Assembly: GCA_002070945.1 (NCBI GenBank)
Contig: MWEG01000032.1
Location: forward strand, 1-47,429
Direction: 5' to 3'
Source: Lentisphaerae bacterium ADurb.Bin082
Lineage (GTDB): Bacteria > Verrucomicrobiota > Lentisphaeria > Oligosphaerales > Oligosphaeraceae
Length of the DNA: 47,429 nucleotides
Shown here: one piece after another, positions 1 to 12,915 of the stretch
Layout of the letters: each line of letters starts with the position of its first letter
Numbering within the stretch: position 1 is the stretch's first letter
Position numbers and translations under genes: made by a program
Notes under the pieces: model-generated
Databases searched by the model: none
Told to the model about the DNA's origin: nothing
The model's input: the letters and a program-made list of their open reading frames with translations, nothing else

Positions 1-210
1 GCTTCCACGTTCCGCAAGCCGAAAATTGACTTTTTCTTGACTTTTTCCTAACCGGAAACCGGACAGAGCCGGACAGGACAGGACAACGGCGGGCAGTTAA
101 GCGCGGCACCCTTTTCAGGGCGCAAGTTTTAATATACCACGCCTTCCGCCCCGCGCAAGCCGGAACAACGCTTTTTTTGAAAAGATTTTTCCGCAAGACC
201 AGGGCGGGCC

Positions 211-283
211 CCCCTAACGAATTATGAATTATGAATTGCGAAATGCGCCTCAGCATTCAGCATTCAGCCCCCTCGCCCCTCCG
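211..283 (-). repeat. Family-1 heptad element, short copy
   Basis: Read on the minus strand, this has the family order: GGGGGCTGAATGCTGAATG, the core CTGAGGCGCATTTC, then AATTCAT heptads and CGTTAGGGG. Only about two heptads stand on each side, so it is the shortest of the four copies in the window. It lies about 200 bases upstream of coaE and is flanked on the right by CCCCTCGCCCC, as the other copies are. Confidence 0.8.
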
Positions 284-291
284 TCCAGTGT

Positions 292-312
292 CGGCACTTC
301 AGTGCCGGACGC
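292..312. repeat. Two-base-loop hairpin GGCACT-TC-AGTGCC
   Basis: A short palindrome with a two-base loop sits between two copies of the same GC-rich 20-mer (CCCCTCGCCCCTCCGTCCAG). It has the same geometry as the hairpins near 5820, 41921 and 45206, which have a TT or TG loop closed by CT/AG. Confidence 0.6.
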
Positions 313-488
313 ACCGCCCCTCGCCCCTCCGTCCAGCGGTTCTCTGCGGTCAATTTCACTGTTGTCGTTTGACAAACTGTTTTTGCTGCCTACATTAATG
401 TTCATCTCGCAAAGAGTGTTTGATTCGCATGGCGTCAGGACGGCGCCTATCCAGCCTTCTCCTCCCGACATGTATTGACTGTTCACCT

Positions 489-1091
489 ATGCCTTTGATA
501 GCCATTACGGGTGGCATCGGCGCCGGAAAAACCACAGTCCTTGAGTATTTCAGGGCCTTAGGCGCCGAGGTACTGGATGCCGATCAAATCGTTCATTCCC
601 TGTATGAACCCGGACAGCCAGCCTACCAAGAGATGTTGTCGCGTTGGGGCGACACTATTTTGGGTGCTGGCCGTGCCATCGACCGAAAAGCCGTTGCCGC
701 GAAGGTCTTTGCTGCTGCTCATGAACTCAGCTGGCTGAACGGCCTCCTGCATCCACTGGTCAAGCAGGCAATCTGCACGGCGGGAGCACGCACCAACAAT
801 CTCCTGTACTGCGCCATTCCCTTGCTTTATGAAGTTGGATGGGAAGCTGGTTTCGCCGCTGTCATCGCCGTCTGGTGCGATCGGAACACGCAGCTCCTTC
901 GTCTCCGGTCGCGGCATTGGTCAGAGGTTGAGATCAACCAGCGCCTTAGTCAGCAATTATCCATGAATGAAAAACTTTGCCGCAGTGACTATGGGTTAAT
1001 CAACACTTGTTCCTTGGCGATGCTTAATCAGCAATGCACACGCCTGCATCGCCAGCTGCAAGCCTTGTTCGCCCTGCCGCAAACTGATTGA
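489..1091 (+). CDS. coaE: Dephospho-CoA kinase
   Basis: The product phosphorylates the ribose 3'-OH of dephospho-CoA, the last step of coenzyme A synthesis, in the cytoplasm. The protein of 200 aa is the normal family length when started at 489. It opens with MPLIAITGGIGAGKTT, the P-loop at residues 8-15 typical of CoaE, followed by an LGAEVLDADQIVH segment that matches the family's conserved region. The frame stays open upstream to an ATG at 420, but the extra 23 residues match nothing expected and the P-loop should be near the N-terminus, so 489 is preferred. No clear Shine-Dalgarno sequence precedes it (CACCTATG). The gene is on the same strand as rho, about 145 bases upstream of it. Confidence 0.9.
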   Translation: MPLIAITGGIGAGKTTVLEYFRALGAEVLDADQIVHSLYEPGQPAYQEMLSRWGDTILGAGRAIDRKAVAAKVFAAAHELSWLNGLLHPLVKQAICTAGARTNNLLYCAIPLLYEVGWEAGFAAVIAVWCDRNTQLLRLRSRHWSEVEINQRLSQQLSMNEKLCRSDYGLINTCSLAMLNQQCTRLHRQLQALFALPQTD

Positions 1092-1236
1092 ACCGGCTGC
1101 GCCGCCAGCCCAACACACCGTCTAGCCCGGCGCCCTACCCAGACGTGCCACTGTAATCATCGCGGACGCCCCCATCCCAAGCCCGGCACGGACCATTTTT
1201 CCTTGGATACAACTTCCGTCGTTTTCTTTTTCCGTT

Positions 1237-3372
<2,136 letters not shown>

Positions 3373-3571
3373 ACAACACTGCAAGCCAGCCTGGGACGCC
3401 CCTCGGCCGCATGGAAATTCCAGCCAGGCGATGACGGACGACCAGAAAATTCAGAAAAAACTCGCCTGGCAACAGGAAATTTCCGGCGCAGGCATTATTG
3501 TTTGGCGAACTTGTTTCCCACCTTTAACCGACGACTTAGAATCATCACTAGCAAAGCAAGGACAAAACACC

Positions 3572-3844
3572 ATGGCCAGCGAAACCATCAAATGCCCACA
3601 TTGCGAATGCAAAGTCCTGGTTAGTGAAGTCGAAAAGGAAGACGGCGCTTGCCCGGAATGCGGGCAACTAGTACTCCCGTCCAAACTGTTCAACGACTTC
3701 AGCGACTACAATGACGAAGACGACGACGATCTCGACGATCTGTACGATGATGACGATCTCGACGACGACGATCTCGACGACGATGACGACCTCGACGACG
3801 ACGACGACGACCTCGACGACGACGACGATGACGACGACTACTGA
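3572..3844 (+). CDS. Small zinc-ribbon protein with poly-aspartate tail
   Basis: A 90-aa protein of unknown function. The N-terminal half has two CxxC pairs (C8/C11 and C27/C30, plus C13), the pattern of a small zinc ribbon. From residue 47 to the end it is almost pure aspartate broken by Leu and Tyr, encoded by near-perfect GAC/GAT runs. An in-frame ATG exists at 3431, but AAGGA lies about 10 bases before 3572 and the zinc-ribbon pattern starts there. It sits between rho and parE on the same strand, 95 bases before parE. The acidic tail could mimic nucleic acid or bind a basic partner; this is inference only. The gene is too repetitive for length-based comparison, and the tail may vary between strains. 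Confidence 0.75.
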   Translation: MASETIKCPHCECKVLVSEVEKEDGACPECGQLVLPSKLFNDFSDYNDEDDDDLDDLYDDDDLDDDDLDDDDDLDDDDDDLDDDDDDDDY

Positions 3845-3939
3845 TTGACCGGCGCCAGGCCGACAGCGCGAAATGCCTTTCGGCCCGGCGCCGCGAAATC
3901 ATCATGCCTTATCAGCCTTGACCTGGGAGGGGGAGATGC

Positions 3940-5802
3940 ATGCAGGAACAGCGATTTGACCAAACCAACCTGCCGAAATACGACGAAAGTTCGATCCGCA
4001 GCCTAAATTCCCTTGAGCACATCCAGGCTCGTCCTGGCATGTACATCGGTCGGCTCGGCAATGGCGAGCATCAGGATGATGGCATCTATATCCTGCTCAA
4101 GGAAGTCATTGACAACAGCATTGACGAATTCACCATTGGCGCTGGCCGGCGCATTGAAGTCACCATCCAGGACAACGGCGAAGTCAAAGTCCGCGATTAC
4201 GGTCGCGGCATTCCCCTGGACAGCGTGGTTGACTGCGTGTCGAAAATCAACACCGGCGGCAAATTCGACACCAGCAAGGATGGCGTTGCCAAGCCATTCG
4301 CCTGCTCCATTGGCCTGAACGGCGTTGGCCTCAAGGCTGTCAACGCCTTGTCCGAGTCGTTCACGGCCATCTCCCGCCGCGACGGCCAGAGCATGACTGC
4401 GGAATTCGTTGACGGCGTACTCAAGCGCAAGGCTAAAGGCAAGACCAGCGAGCCGAACGGTACGGAAATCACCTTCCGGCCTGCTGATCGATTCTTCCCC
4501 GGCTTCCGCTTCGAGCCAAAACACCTCAAACGACGGATGCAGCTCTATGCCTGGCTCAACAGCGGCATCTCCATCACCCTGAACGGGGAAAAATTCTATT
4601 CTCGGCGCGGACTCCTGGACCTCCTGGAGTCCAAGCAGGAGTCTGAGCCGCTGTATGATGCTTTGCACTACCGTTCCCCTAAGCTGGAATTTGCCTTCAC
4701 CCACATCAACAGCTTCAACGAAAGCTACTATTCCTTCGTCAACGGCCAATACACCAACGACGGCGGCACCCACCTGTCAGCCTTCAAGGAAGGCATCCTC
4801 AAAGCCGTCAACGAAATCGCTCCTAAAAGCCTGGACCCTGACGACGTGCGCAACGGCATTGTCGGCGTTGTATCCATCCGCCTTGAAGACCCGATCTTCG
4901 AGTCTCAGACGAAAAACAAGCTGGGCAACACGGAAATCCGGACTGAGCTGGTCAACGAAGTTCGCCAGGCGGTCGTGGAAATGCTGTTCAAGAACGCCGC
5001 CGTCAAAGCCAAGCTGCTTGACAAGGCCGGCCAAAACGAGGCTGTGCGCAAGCAAATCCAGACGGTCAAGCGAGAAGCTAGAGAGCAAGCCAAGAAAACC
5101 AACTACCGAATTCCTAAGCTGCGCGACTGCCAGTTCCATCTTTGCGACGCGCCGAACCGGCGCAAGGCCGAGGACAAGCACAAATGCTCGCTGTCGACCC
5201 TGTTCCTGACCGAGGGCGACTCTGCCGCCGCCAACATGGTCAGCTCGCGCAATCCCGAGTACCAGGCCGTTTTCCCTTTGCGGGGAAAACCCCTTAACTG
5301 CTATGGGAAAAAACGGGAAACCATTTACAAGAACGAGGAATTCTACTATATCATGCAGGCGCTCGGCATTGAGTCCAGCCTGGATGACCTCCGCTATGGC
5401 AAAGTCGTCATCGCCTCTGACGCCGACGTCGACGGCTTCCACATCCGCAACCTGCTGATCACCTTCTTCCTGACCTTTTTCCAGCCCCTCGTCGCGTCCG
5501 ACCACTTGTTCATCCTGGAAACGCCCTTGTACCGGGTGCGCAACAAGAAAAAGACACTCTACTGCTACAACGACGCCGAACGCGACAAAGCCATCGAGGA
5601 CATCGGCAAAGGCTATGAGATGACCCGCTTCAAGGGCCTGGGCGAACTGTCGCCAAATGAATTCGAGCAGTTCATCGGCAAAGATATCCGCCTAATCCCA
5701 GTAAGCGTTGATAATAACCGGGAAGTCGACGGAATGCTGCAATTCTATATGGGGGAAAATACGCCAACACGACGCGACTATATCATGGAAAACCTCATTT
5801 GA
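3940..5802 (+). CDS. parE: DNA topoisomerase IV subunit B-like ATPase
   Basis: This is the ATPase subunit of a type IIA topoisomerase, which drives strand passage with ParC. The 620-aa length is right for ParE. The GHKL ATPase part shows EVIDNSIDE, the DYGRGIP motif and SIGLNGVGLKAVNALS. The TOPRIM part shows TEGDSA (E425) and SDADVDG with D494, D496 and D498 as metal ligands. A GGGAGGGGGAG ribosome site precedes ATG 3940; an overlapping out-of-frame ATG lies at 3936. The ParE assignment over GyrB rests on length, the lack of the long GyrB insert and the adjacent ParC-like gene. A second (gyrase) pair would be expected elsewhere in the genome. Confidence 0.88.
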   Translation: MQEQRFDQTNLPKYDESSIRSLNSLEHIQARPGMYIGRLGNGEHQDDGIYILLKEVIDNSIDEFTIGAGRRIEVTIQDNGEVKVRDYGRGIPLDSVVDCVSKINTGGKFDTSKDGVAKPFACSIGLNGVGLKAVNALSESFTAISRRDGQSMTAEFVDGVLKRKAKGKTSEPNGTEITFRPADRFFPGFRFEPKHLKRRMQLYAWLNSGISITLNGEKFYSRRGLLDLLESKQESEPLYDALHYRSPKLEFAFTHINSFNESYYSFVNGQYTNDGGTHLSAFKEGILKAVNEIAPKSLDPDDVRNGIVGVVSIRLEDPIFESQTKNKLGNTEIRTELVNEVRQAVVEMLFKNAAVKAKLLDKAGQNEAVRKQIQTVKREAREQAKKTNYRIPKLRDCQFHLCDAPNRRKAEDKHKCSLSTLFLTEGDSAAANMVSSRNPEYQAVFPLRGKPLNCYGKKRETIYKNEEFYYIMQALGIESSLDDLRYGKVVIASDADVDGFHIRNLLITFFLTFFQPLVASDHLFILETPLYRVRNKKKTLYCYNDAERDKAIEDIGKGYEMTRFKGLGELSPNEFEQFIGKDIRLIPVSVDNNREVDGMLQFYMGENTPTRRDYIMENLI

Positions 5803-5806
5803 CACA

Positions 5807-5867
5807 GCCGTACGCAGTTCAAGCTTGAGCTTGCCGTACGTAGTTCAAGCTTGAGCTTGCCGTACGT
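5807..5867. repeat. 26-bp tandem hairpin repeat (2.3 copies)
   Basis: Two nearly identical 26-bp units (5807-5832 and 5833-5858, one mismatch) and the start of a third (to 5867) lie just after the parE stop. Each unit contains CAAGCT-TG-AGCTTG, a six-pair hairpin with a two-base loop, and a GTAC palindrome at the unit boundary. It resembles a REP-type element. It may separate parE and parC expression or act as a transcript-end structure. Confidence 0.85.
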
Positions 5868-5883
5868 CATACAGCCTTCAACC

Positions 5884-5896
5884 TGGGAAATTCCCA
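5884..5896. promoter_or_regulatory. Inverted repeat TGGGAA-A-TTCCCA upstream of parC
   Basis: A 6-bp inverted repeat with a single central base lies about 100 bases before the parC start. The preceding bases CAGCCTTCAACCTGGGA nearly repeat a sequence just before parE (3914-3928, CAGCCTTGACCTGGGA). It could be a shared operator, but no promoter was assigned next to it. Confidence 0.3.
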
Positions 5897-5994
5897 ACCT
5901 TTCTTAACTTCCCTTTTCAAATACACTCTAACTCCGCCGCTGGCCAAAAAACCGCCAACGCGCCGGAGCTGCTCATAGACTCAGGAGAACTGAC

Positions 5995-8445
<2,451 letters not shown>

Positions 8446-8458
8446 GAGGGCATCTGTC

Positions 8459-8521
8459 CCTGCGTCCACTAAAGTCCTCTGTGGCCCACCGTCCACTAGG
8501 CGGCGCCTTGCCCTAGGCGGC
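8459..8521 (+). repeat. Family-2 repeat fragment
   Basis: Two GTCCACT words (CGTCCACTAAAGTCC and CCGTCCACTAGG) followed by CCTTGCCCTAGGCGGCG resemble the junction between the array and the conserved module of the family-2 elements at 35.4, 43.3 and 47.2 kb. The downstream half of the module is missing. CCTAGGCGGCG occurs twice here. Confidence 0.5.
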
Positions 8522-8597
8522 GACCTTCCCGGTATTGTACTGAAACTGAAGCATTGCGAAAATCCCTCGCTCGGGATCAATCTTGCCCCGGCTCTGC

Positions 8598-8625
8598 TTG
8601 CAACCCCTGCTTTCTTTCCTATAGT
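8598..8625 (+). promoter_or_regulatory. Promoter candidate for the peptide transporter operon
   Basis: TTGCAA (8598-8603), a 16-bp spacer and TATAGT (8620-8625) lie about 85 bases before the first permease start. The same TATAGT-type -10 recurs before several other transcription units in the window. Confidence 0.55.
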
Positions 8626-8708
8626 ACGTTTTGACTGCGTCCATCCGGGTGCCCTTGTCGGCGGGCGCATTTCCGTTGCCACCTTCTTCAACCGGCCTGC
8701 TTGCCGCC

Positions 8709-9689
8709 ATGACTCACTACCTCCTGCGACGACTGCTGTATCTCATCCCGACGCTGCTGGGCGTCAACCTGATCGTGTTCCTGTTGTTCTTTCTGGTCAA
8801 CTCTCCGGACGACATGGCGCGCCAGGCTTTGGGCGACAAGGCCTCGACCCCGGAAAACGTCGAGCGCTGGAAAGAAGCCCACGGCTATCACTATCCTCTT
8901 TTCATCAACCGAGACGTAGCCGGCGTTGCCAGGCTGACCGAGACCATCTTCTTCCGGAAAAGCCTCGCCTTGTTCTGGGGTGACTTCGGGCGTTCGGACA
9001 TGACTCTCGAACCCCTGGGTGCTGAGATCAGGCAACGCATCGCGCCGTCGCTCTGTCTCACGACGCCGATCTTCCTCGTCACCCTCTTGACCAACATCCT
9101 GGTCGCCATGCTCGCTGCCAGCCGCCGCGCCAGCCGCATCGACCTGGCCATCCAGCTGGCCTGCGTCCTCCTGATGTCGGTCTCCTCCCTGATCTTCATC
9201 ATCGGCGGCCAATACCTGTTCGCGAAAACCCTCCGCATCGTCCCGGTGTCAGGCTTCTTGCCTGGAGCGGACATGGCCAAGTTCCTGCTGTTGCCGATCG
9301 GCATCGGCGTACTCGGCGGCTTAGGCAGCGGCATCCGCCTGTATCGCACCTTTTTCCTGGAGGAGATCGGCAAGGACTATGTGCGCACAGCCCGGGCCAA
9401 GGGCCTGCCTGAAGCCAATGTCCTCTTTCGCCATGTGCTGAAAAACGCCATGATCCCAATCCTCGCCAATGTCCCGATGCAGATTCTCATGCTCTTCATG
9501 GGCAATTTGCTGCTGGAAAGCTTTTTCAGCATTCCTGGCCTGGGCGGGTACACGATCATGGCCATCAACACCCAGGATTTCGCCATTGTCCGGGTCATGG
9601 TCTTTCTTGGCTCCGTCCTCTACATGGCTGGACTGCTGCTGACAGATATCTGCTACGCCGCTGTCGACCCCCGCGTTCGCTTCCAATAA
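8709..9689 (+). CDS. ABC transporter permease, DppB/OppB family
   Basis: An inner-membrane permease of a peptide/nickel-type (PepT family) ABC importer, 326 aa from the ATG at 8709. It starts with a transmembrane segment (YLLRRLLYLIPTLLGVNLIVFLLFF) typical of DppB. Further hydrophobic segments and the cytoplasmic EAA-like loop (DYVRTARAKGLPEANVLFRHVLKNA) follow, which contacts the ATPase. An upstream TTG at 8631 would add 26 residues that do not fit the family. No Shine-Dalgarno is seen; the start context is GCCGCCATG. It is the first gene of a three-gene operon. The substrate (oligopeptide or other) cannot be told from the sequence. Confidence 0.88.
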   Translation: MTHYLLRRLLYLIPTLLGVNLIVFLLFFLVNSPDDMARQALGDKASTPENVERWKEAHGYHYPLFINRDVAGVARLTETIFFRKSLALFWGDFGRSDMTLEPLGAEIRQRIAPSLCLTTPIFLVTLLTNILVAMLAASRRASRIDLAIQLACVLLMSVSSLIFIIGGQYLFAKTLRIVPVSGFLPGADMAKFLLLPIGIGVLGGLGSGIRLYRTFFLEEIGKDYVRTARAKGLPEANVLFRHVLKNAMIPILANVPMQILMLFMGNLLLESFFSIPGLGGYTIMAINTQDFAIVRVMVFLGSVLYMAGLLLTDICYAAVDPRVRFQ

Positions 9690-9733
9690 CCGCCTAAAAG
9701 CGCAACAGCGCTTCGTCTCCGCCCTTCCCTGCC

Positions 9734-10852
9734 ATGCCAGCAACCTTTTTCCAATCCTGGTGGTTCCAGAATCTTCTCACGCTGGGCCTGCTCACCGGCG
9801 CTGCCCTGCTCGCCTGGCGGCTGTCGCGGCGCGAATACTGGCGCAACGCCTTTCATGAAATCTGCCGCAACCGGCTGGCCGTCATCTCCTTTATCATCCT
9901 CTGCGGCTACGGCGCCATCGCCATTCTCGACAGCGTCGGCTGGCGACGTCCGCTCCGACACCCGGAAACCGGCGAAGTCGCCCGCCATCCGGAAACCGGC
10001 AAGGTCATTCTTGACCAAGGCGCCTCTGCCCTCGACTATCTGCTCGCGCCAATCAGCGCCAAGCGCGAAAAAACCTACTCTGCGCCCTTGGCGGCGACCG
10101 ACTACACGCCCACCACCGCCATGTCCTCAACCGGCCAGCCGCAGCGCGTCCATGCCCCGCTGACCTACCCTAGGTCGCACCTCTTCGGAACCGACCGCAT
10201 CGGCCAGGACGTCTTCTGCCAGGCTTGCAAAAGCATCCGCACCGGCATCATCATCGGCTTGCTCACCACCATCCTCGCCGTGCCTTTTGCGCTTGTCTTC
10301 GGCACCGCAGCCGGCTATTACGGCGGCTGGATTGATGACGCCACCCAGTACGTCTGCGCTGTCCTCAGCTCAATTCCCACGGTGCTGTTCATCGCCGCCT
10401 TCATGATCATCTTTGGCCAGGGTCTGCCGCAACTGGCTCTGGCCATGGGCATCGCCTCCTGGACGGGCTTGTGCCGACTCCTGCGCGGCGAGACCATCCG
10501 CCTGCGTGAAACCGACTTTGTCTTGGCTGCCAAGGCCATGGGCGTTCCCAGCTGGCGCATCATCCTCCGCCACATTGTCCCCAATGTCCTCCATCTCATC
10601 CTCATCACCACGGTCATCCGTTTCTCCAGCGAAGTGTTAGCCGAAGCGGCGTTCACCTACCTCGGCATTGGCGTTGGCGCCGACACCATGTCCTGGGGCG
10701 CCATGATCAACGACGCCAGGACCGAACTCACCCGGGAGCCGATCATCTGGTGGAAGCTGGCCGCCGCCTTCACCTTCATGGTCGGACTCGTCCTTCCTGC
10801 CAACCTCTTTGGCGACGCTGTGCGCGACGCCCTTGACCCCCGCCTGCGCTGA
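9734..10852 (+). CDS. ABC transporter permease, DppC/OppC family
   Basis: The second permease of the importer, 372 aa. One N-terminal segment is followed by a second hydrophobic segment near residue 50 and a long non-hydrophobic stretch (about 65-155), as in OppC_N proteins. [12 protein letters not shown] then leads into the permease core, with the EAA loop [26 protein letters not shown]. The C-terminus [13 protein letters not shown] is characteristic of the family. The long N-terminal loop contains a short repeat ([16 protein letters not shown]). It begins 44 bases after the first permease, again with a GCCATG start and no visible ribosome site. Confidence 0.88.
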   Translation: MPATFFQSWWFQNLLTLGLLTGAALLAWRLSRREYWRNAFHEICRNRLAVISFIILCGYGAIAILDSVGWRRPLRHPETGEVARHPETGKVILDQGASALDYLLAPISAKREKTYSAPLAATDYTPTTAMSSTGQPQRVHAPLTYPRSHLFGTDRIGQDVFCQACKSIRTGIIIGLLTTILAVPFALVFGTAAGYYGGWIDDATQYVCAVLSSIPTVLFIAAFMIIFGQGLPQLALAMGIASWTGLCRLLRGETIRLRETDFVLAAKAMGVPSWRIILRHIVPNVLHLILITTVIRFSSEVLAEAAFTYLGIGVGADTMSWGAMINDARTELTREPIIWWKLAAAFTFMVGLVLPANLFGDAVRDALDPRLR

Positions 10853-10874
10853 CCTATCCACGCTGCCATCCGCC

Positions 10875-12881
10875 ATGTCCAGCCAACCAGAACAACACCT
10901 GCTTGCCGTCTCCGGCCTGCGCATTGCCTTCCGGCAAGGCGGCGCCGGCGTCACCGCTGTGCAGGACGCATCTTTCGCCATCAAGCCAGGGGAAATGCTC
11001 GCCTTAGTCGGCGAGTCCGGCTCTGGCAAATCTATTACGGCGCTGTCGTTGCTCGGGCTGTTGCCGCCGAACGCCGTTGTCGAGGCTGGCCAGGCACATT
11101 TCCAGGGCCGCGATTTGCTGGCTCTGCCAGCATCGGAAAGCCGTGCCATAGCCGGTCGCCGCATCGCCATGATTTTCCAAGAGCCGATGACAGCGCTCAA
11201 CCCGGTTCTCACCGTCGGCTGGCAGATTGGCGAAGTCCTGAAGCAGCATCACCAGCTGCCTCGCGCCGAACGCCAGCGCCGGGTCGTTGACTTGCTGGCC
11301 CAAGTCGGCATTCCCGATCCGGAGCAGCGGGCTAGCGACTACCCGCACCAACTCTCCGGCGGCATGCGCCAGCGGGTGATGATCGCCATGGCACTGGCTG
11401 GCCAGCCAGAACTGCTCATCGCTGACGAGCCGACCACCGCCTTGGACGTCACCGTCCAGGCGCAAATCATGGACTTGCTGCAAGCGCTCCGCCGTCAATA
11501 CGGAACCGCTATCCTCCTGATCACTCACAATCTCGCCTTGGTCAACGAACAAGCCGACCGCGTCGCCGTCATGTACGCTGGCAGCATTGTAGAAACGGCA
11601 GGTTGCGACGACCTTTTCCGGCGGCCCGCCCATCCCTACACTCGGCTTCTGCTCCGCTCTATTCCCTCGGTTGACCAGCGCGGACAACGGCTTGCCGCCA
11701 TCACCGGCTCAGTTCCCAAGCCCGAAGAGGCGATTCCAGGCTGCCGTTTCGCGCCCCGCTGCCCGCTGGCAACGCCTCAGTGCCAAGCCGAGGCACCGCT
11801 ATTTCGCGACCTCGGCCATGGACATGGCGTCGTCTGCCACCTGGCCGAGGCACCGCTGCCAGAGGTGCAGACCGACACCGCAGCCAGCAAAGACGACGTT
11901 GTGCTGCCGTCGCCAGTCTTGCAAGTCACCGGCCTCCAGGTCTGGTTCCCGCGCCAAAGCGGGTTGCTCCGCCGCACTATCGGCTATGTCAAAGCCGTTG
12001 ACGGCATTGACTTCACCCTCTGGCCTGGCGAAACTCTCGCCCTGGTCGGCGAGTCGGGCTGCGGCAAGACCACTGTTGGCAAGGCCCTGGTCGGCTTAGC
12101 GCCAGTCAACGCTGGCCGCATCGTCGTACATGGCAAGACCGACCTCACTGGCCTGCATCCGCGCGCCCTCCGGCCTTTCCGGCAAACCATCCAGATGATC
12201 TTCCAGGATCCCTTTTCCAGCCTGGACCCGCGCCTGACTATAGGCGAAACCATCGCTGAGGGCATGGAAATCCACCAGCCTGGCCTCACCTCCCACGAAC
12301 GCCAGTCACGGATGGCCGACCTGATCGCCAAAGTCGGCCTGCCCGCCGACGCTTTGCGGCGCTACCCGCATCAATTCTCCGGCGGTCAGCGGCAACGCAT
12401 CGGCCTGGCCCGCAGCCTGGCCGTCAATCCCGCAGTTGTCATCTGCGATGAATGCACCAGCGCCCTGGATGTGTCTGTGCAGGCGCAAATCCTCAATCTT
12501 CTCAAAGACCTCCAGCATGAACTCGGCCTGGCGTACCTCTTCATCACCCACGACCTCGGCGTCGTCAGCTTTCTGGCGGAGCGGATTGCCGTCATGTACC
12601 TCGGCCGCATCGTCGAACACGGCCAAACCGCGGAAGTGATGGCAGCCCCGCGGCATCCCTACACCAAGGCTCTCCTGGCAGCCGCGCCGACTTTGGACAG
12701 CGCCGACGGCCGGCCTAAGCTGCGCCTGCCCGGCGATGTCCCCAGCCCCATCAACCCGCCGGCCGGGTGTCACTTCCATCCCCGCTGCCCATACGCCCAG
12801 GCGGTCTGCCGCACTATGCCGCCGCCCAGCGCCAGCTTTTCCCCGACCCACTCCTGCACCTGCCATTTTCCCGTCGCCTGA
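10875..12881 (+). CDS. Fused double ATPase of oligopeptide-type ABC importer (DppD-DppF)
   Basis: The ATP-hydrolysing subunit: two complete nucleotide-binding domains in one 668-aa chain, as in YejF-type proteins. Domain 1 has Walker A GESGSGKS (46-53), signature LSGGMRQR and an [11 protein letters not shown]alker B. Domain 2 has GESGCGKT (392-399), signature FSGGQRQR and [10 protein letters not shown]. Each half ends with the Cys-bearing oligo/HPY region ([28 protein letters not shown]). The start at 10875 lies 22 bases after the preceding stop; an upstream in-frame ATG at 10809 would overlap the permease and adds no conserved sequence. The operon lacks a substrate-binding protein gene, so that partner must be encoded elsewhere. 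Confidence 0.92.
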   Translation: MSSQPEQHLLAVSGLRIAFRQGGAGVTAVQDASFAIKPGEMLALVGESGSGKSITALSLLGLLPPNAVVEAGQAHFQGRDLLALPASESRAIAGRRIAMIFQEPMTALNPVLTVGWQIGEVLKQHHQLPRAERQRRVVDLLAQVGIPDPEQRASDYPHQLSGGMRQRVMIAMALAGQPELLIADEPTTALDVTVQAQIMDLLQALRRQYGTAILLITHNLALVNEQADRVAVMYAGSIVETAGCDDLFRRPAHPYTRLLLRSIPSVDQRGQRLAAITGSVPKPEEAIPGCRFAPRCPLATPQCQAEAPLFRDLGHGHGVVCHLAEAPLPEVQTDTAASKDDVVLPSPVLQVTGLQVWFPRQSGLLRRTIGYVKAVDGIDFTLWPGETLALVGESGCGKTTVGKALVGLAPVNAGRIVVHGKTDLTGLHPRALRPFRQTIQMIFQDPFSSLDPRLTIGETIAEGMEIHQPGLTSHERQSRMADLIAKVGLPADALRRYPHQFSGGQRQRIGLARSLAVNPAVVICDECTSALDVSVQAQILNLLKDLQHELGLAYLFITHDLGVVSFLAERIAVMYLGRIVEHGQTAEVMAAPRHPYTKALLAAAPTLDSADGRPKLRLPGDVPSPINPPAGCHFHPRCPYAQAVCRTMPPPSASFSPTHSCTCHFPVA

Positions 12882-12915
12882 CCGCACCCCTTGCCCAGCC
12901 GAAACGAAACCCGCC

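Larger units (their letters stand above)
1..488. other. Gene-free left edge with repeat remnants
   Basis: No convincing coding sequence was found before coaE. The first 200 bases contain a GGACA-rich stretch (around 60-95) and T-rich tracts, with nothing recognisable as an RNA gene. Bases 211-283 carry a short family-1 heptad element, and 268-345 carry two copies of a CCCCTCGCCCCTCCGTCCAG segment separated by a small hairpin. The short reading frames crossing this area are made of the repeat itself and are not credible genes. Confidence 0.6.

Noticed and set aside
224..486. Short frames on both strands before coaE
   Set aside because: They are translations of family-1 heptads and the GC-rich 20-mer repeats.
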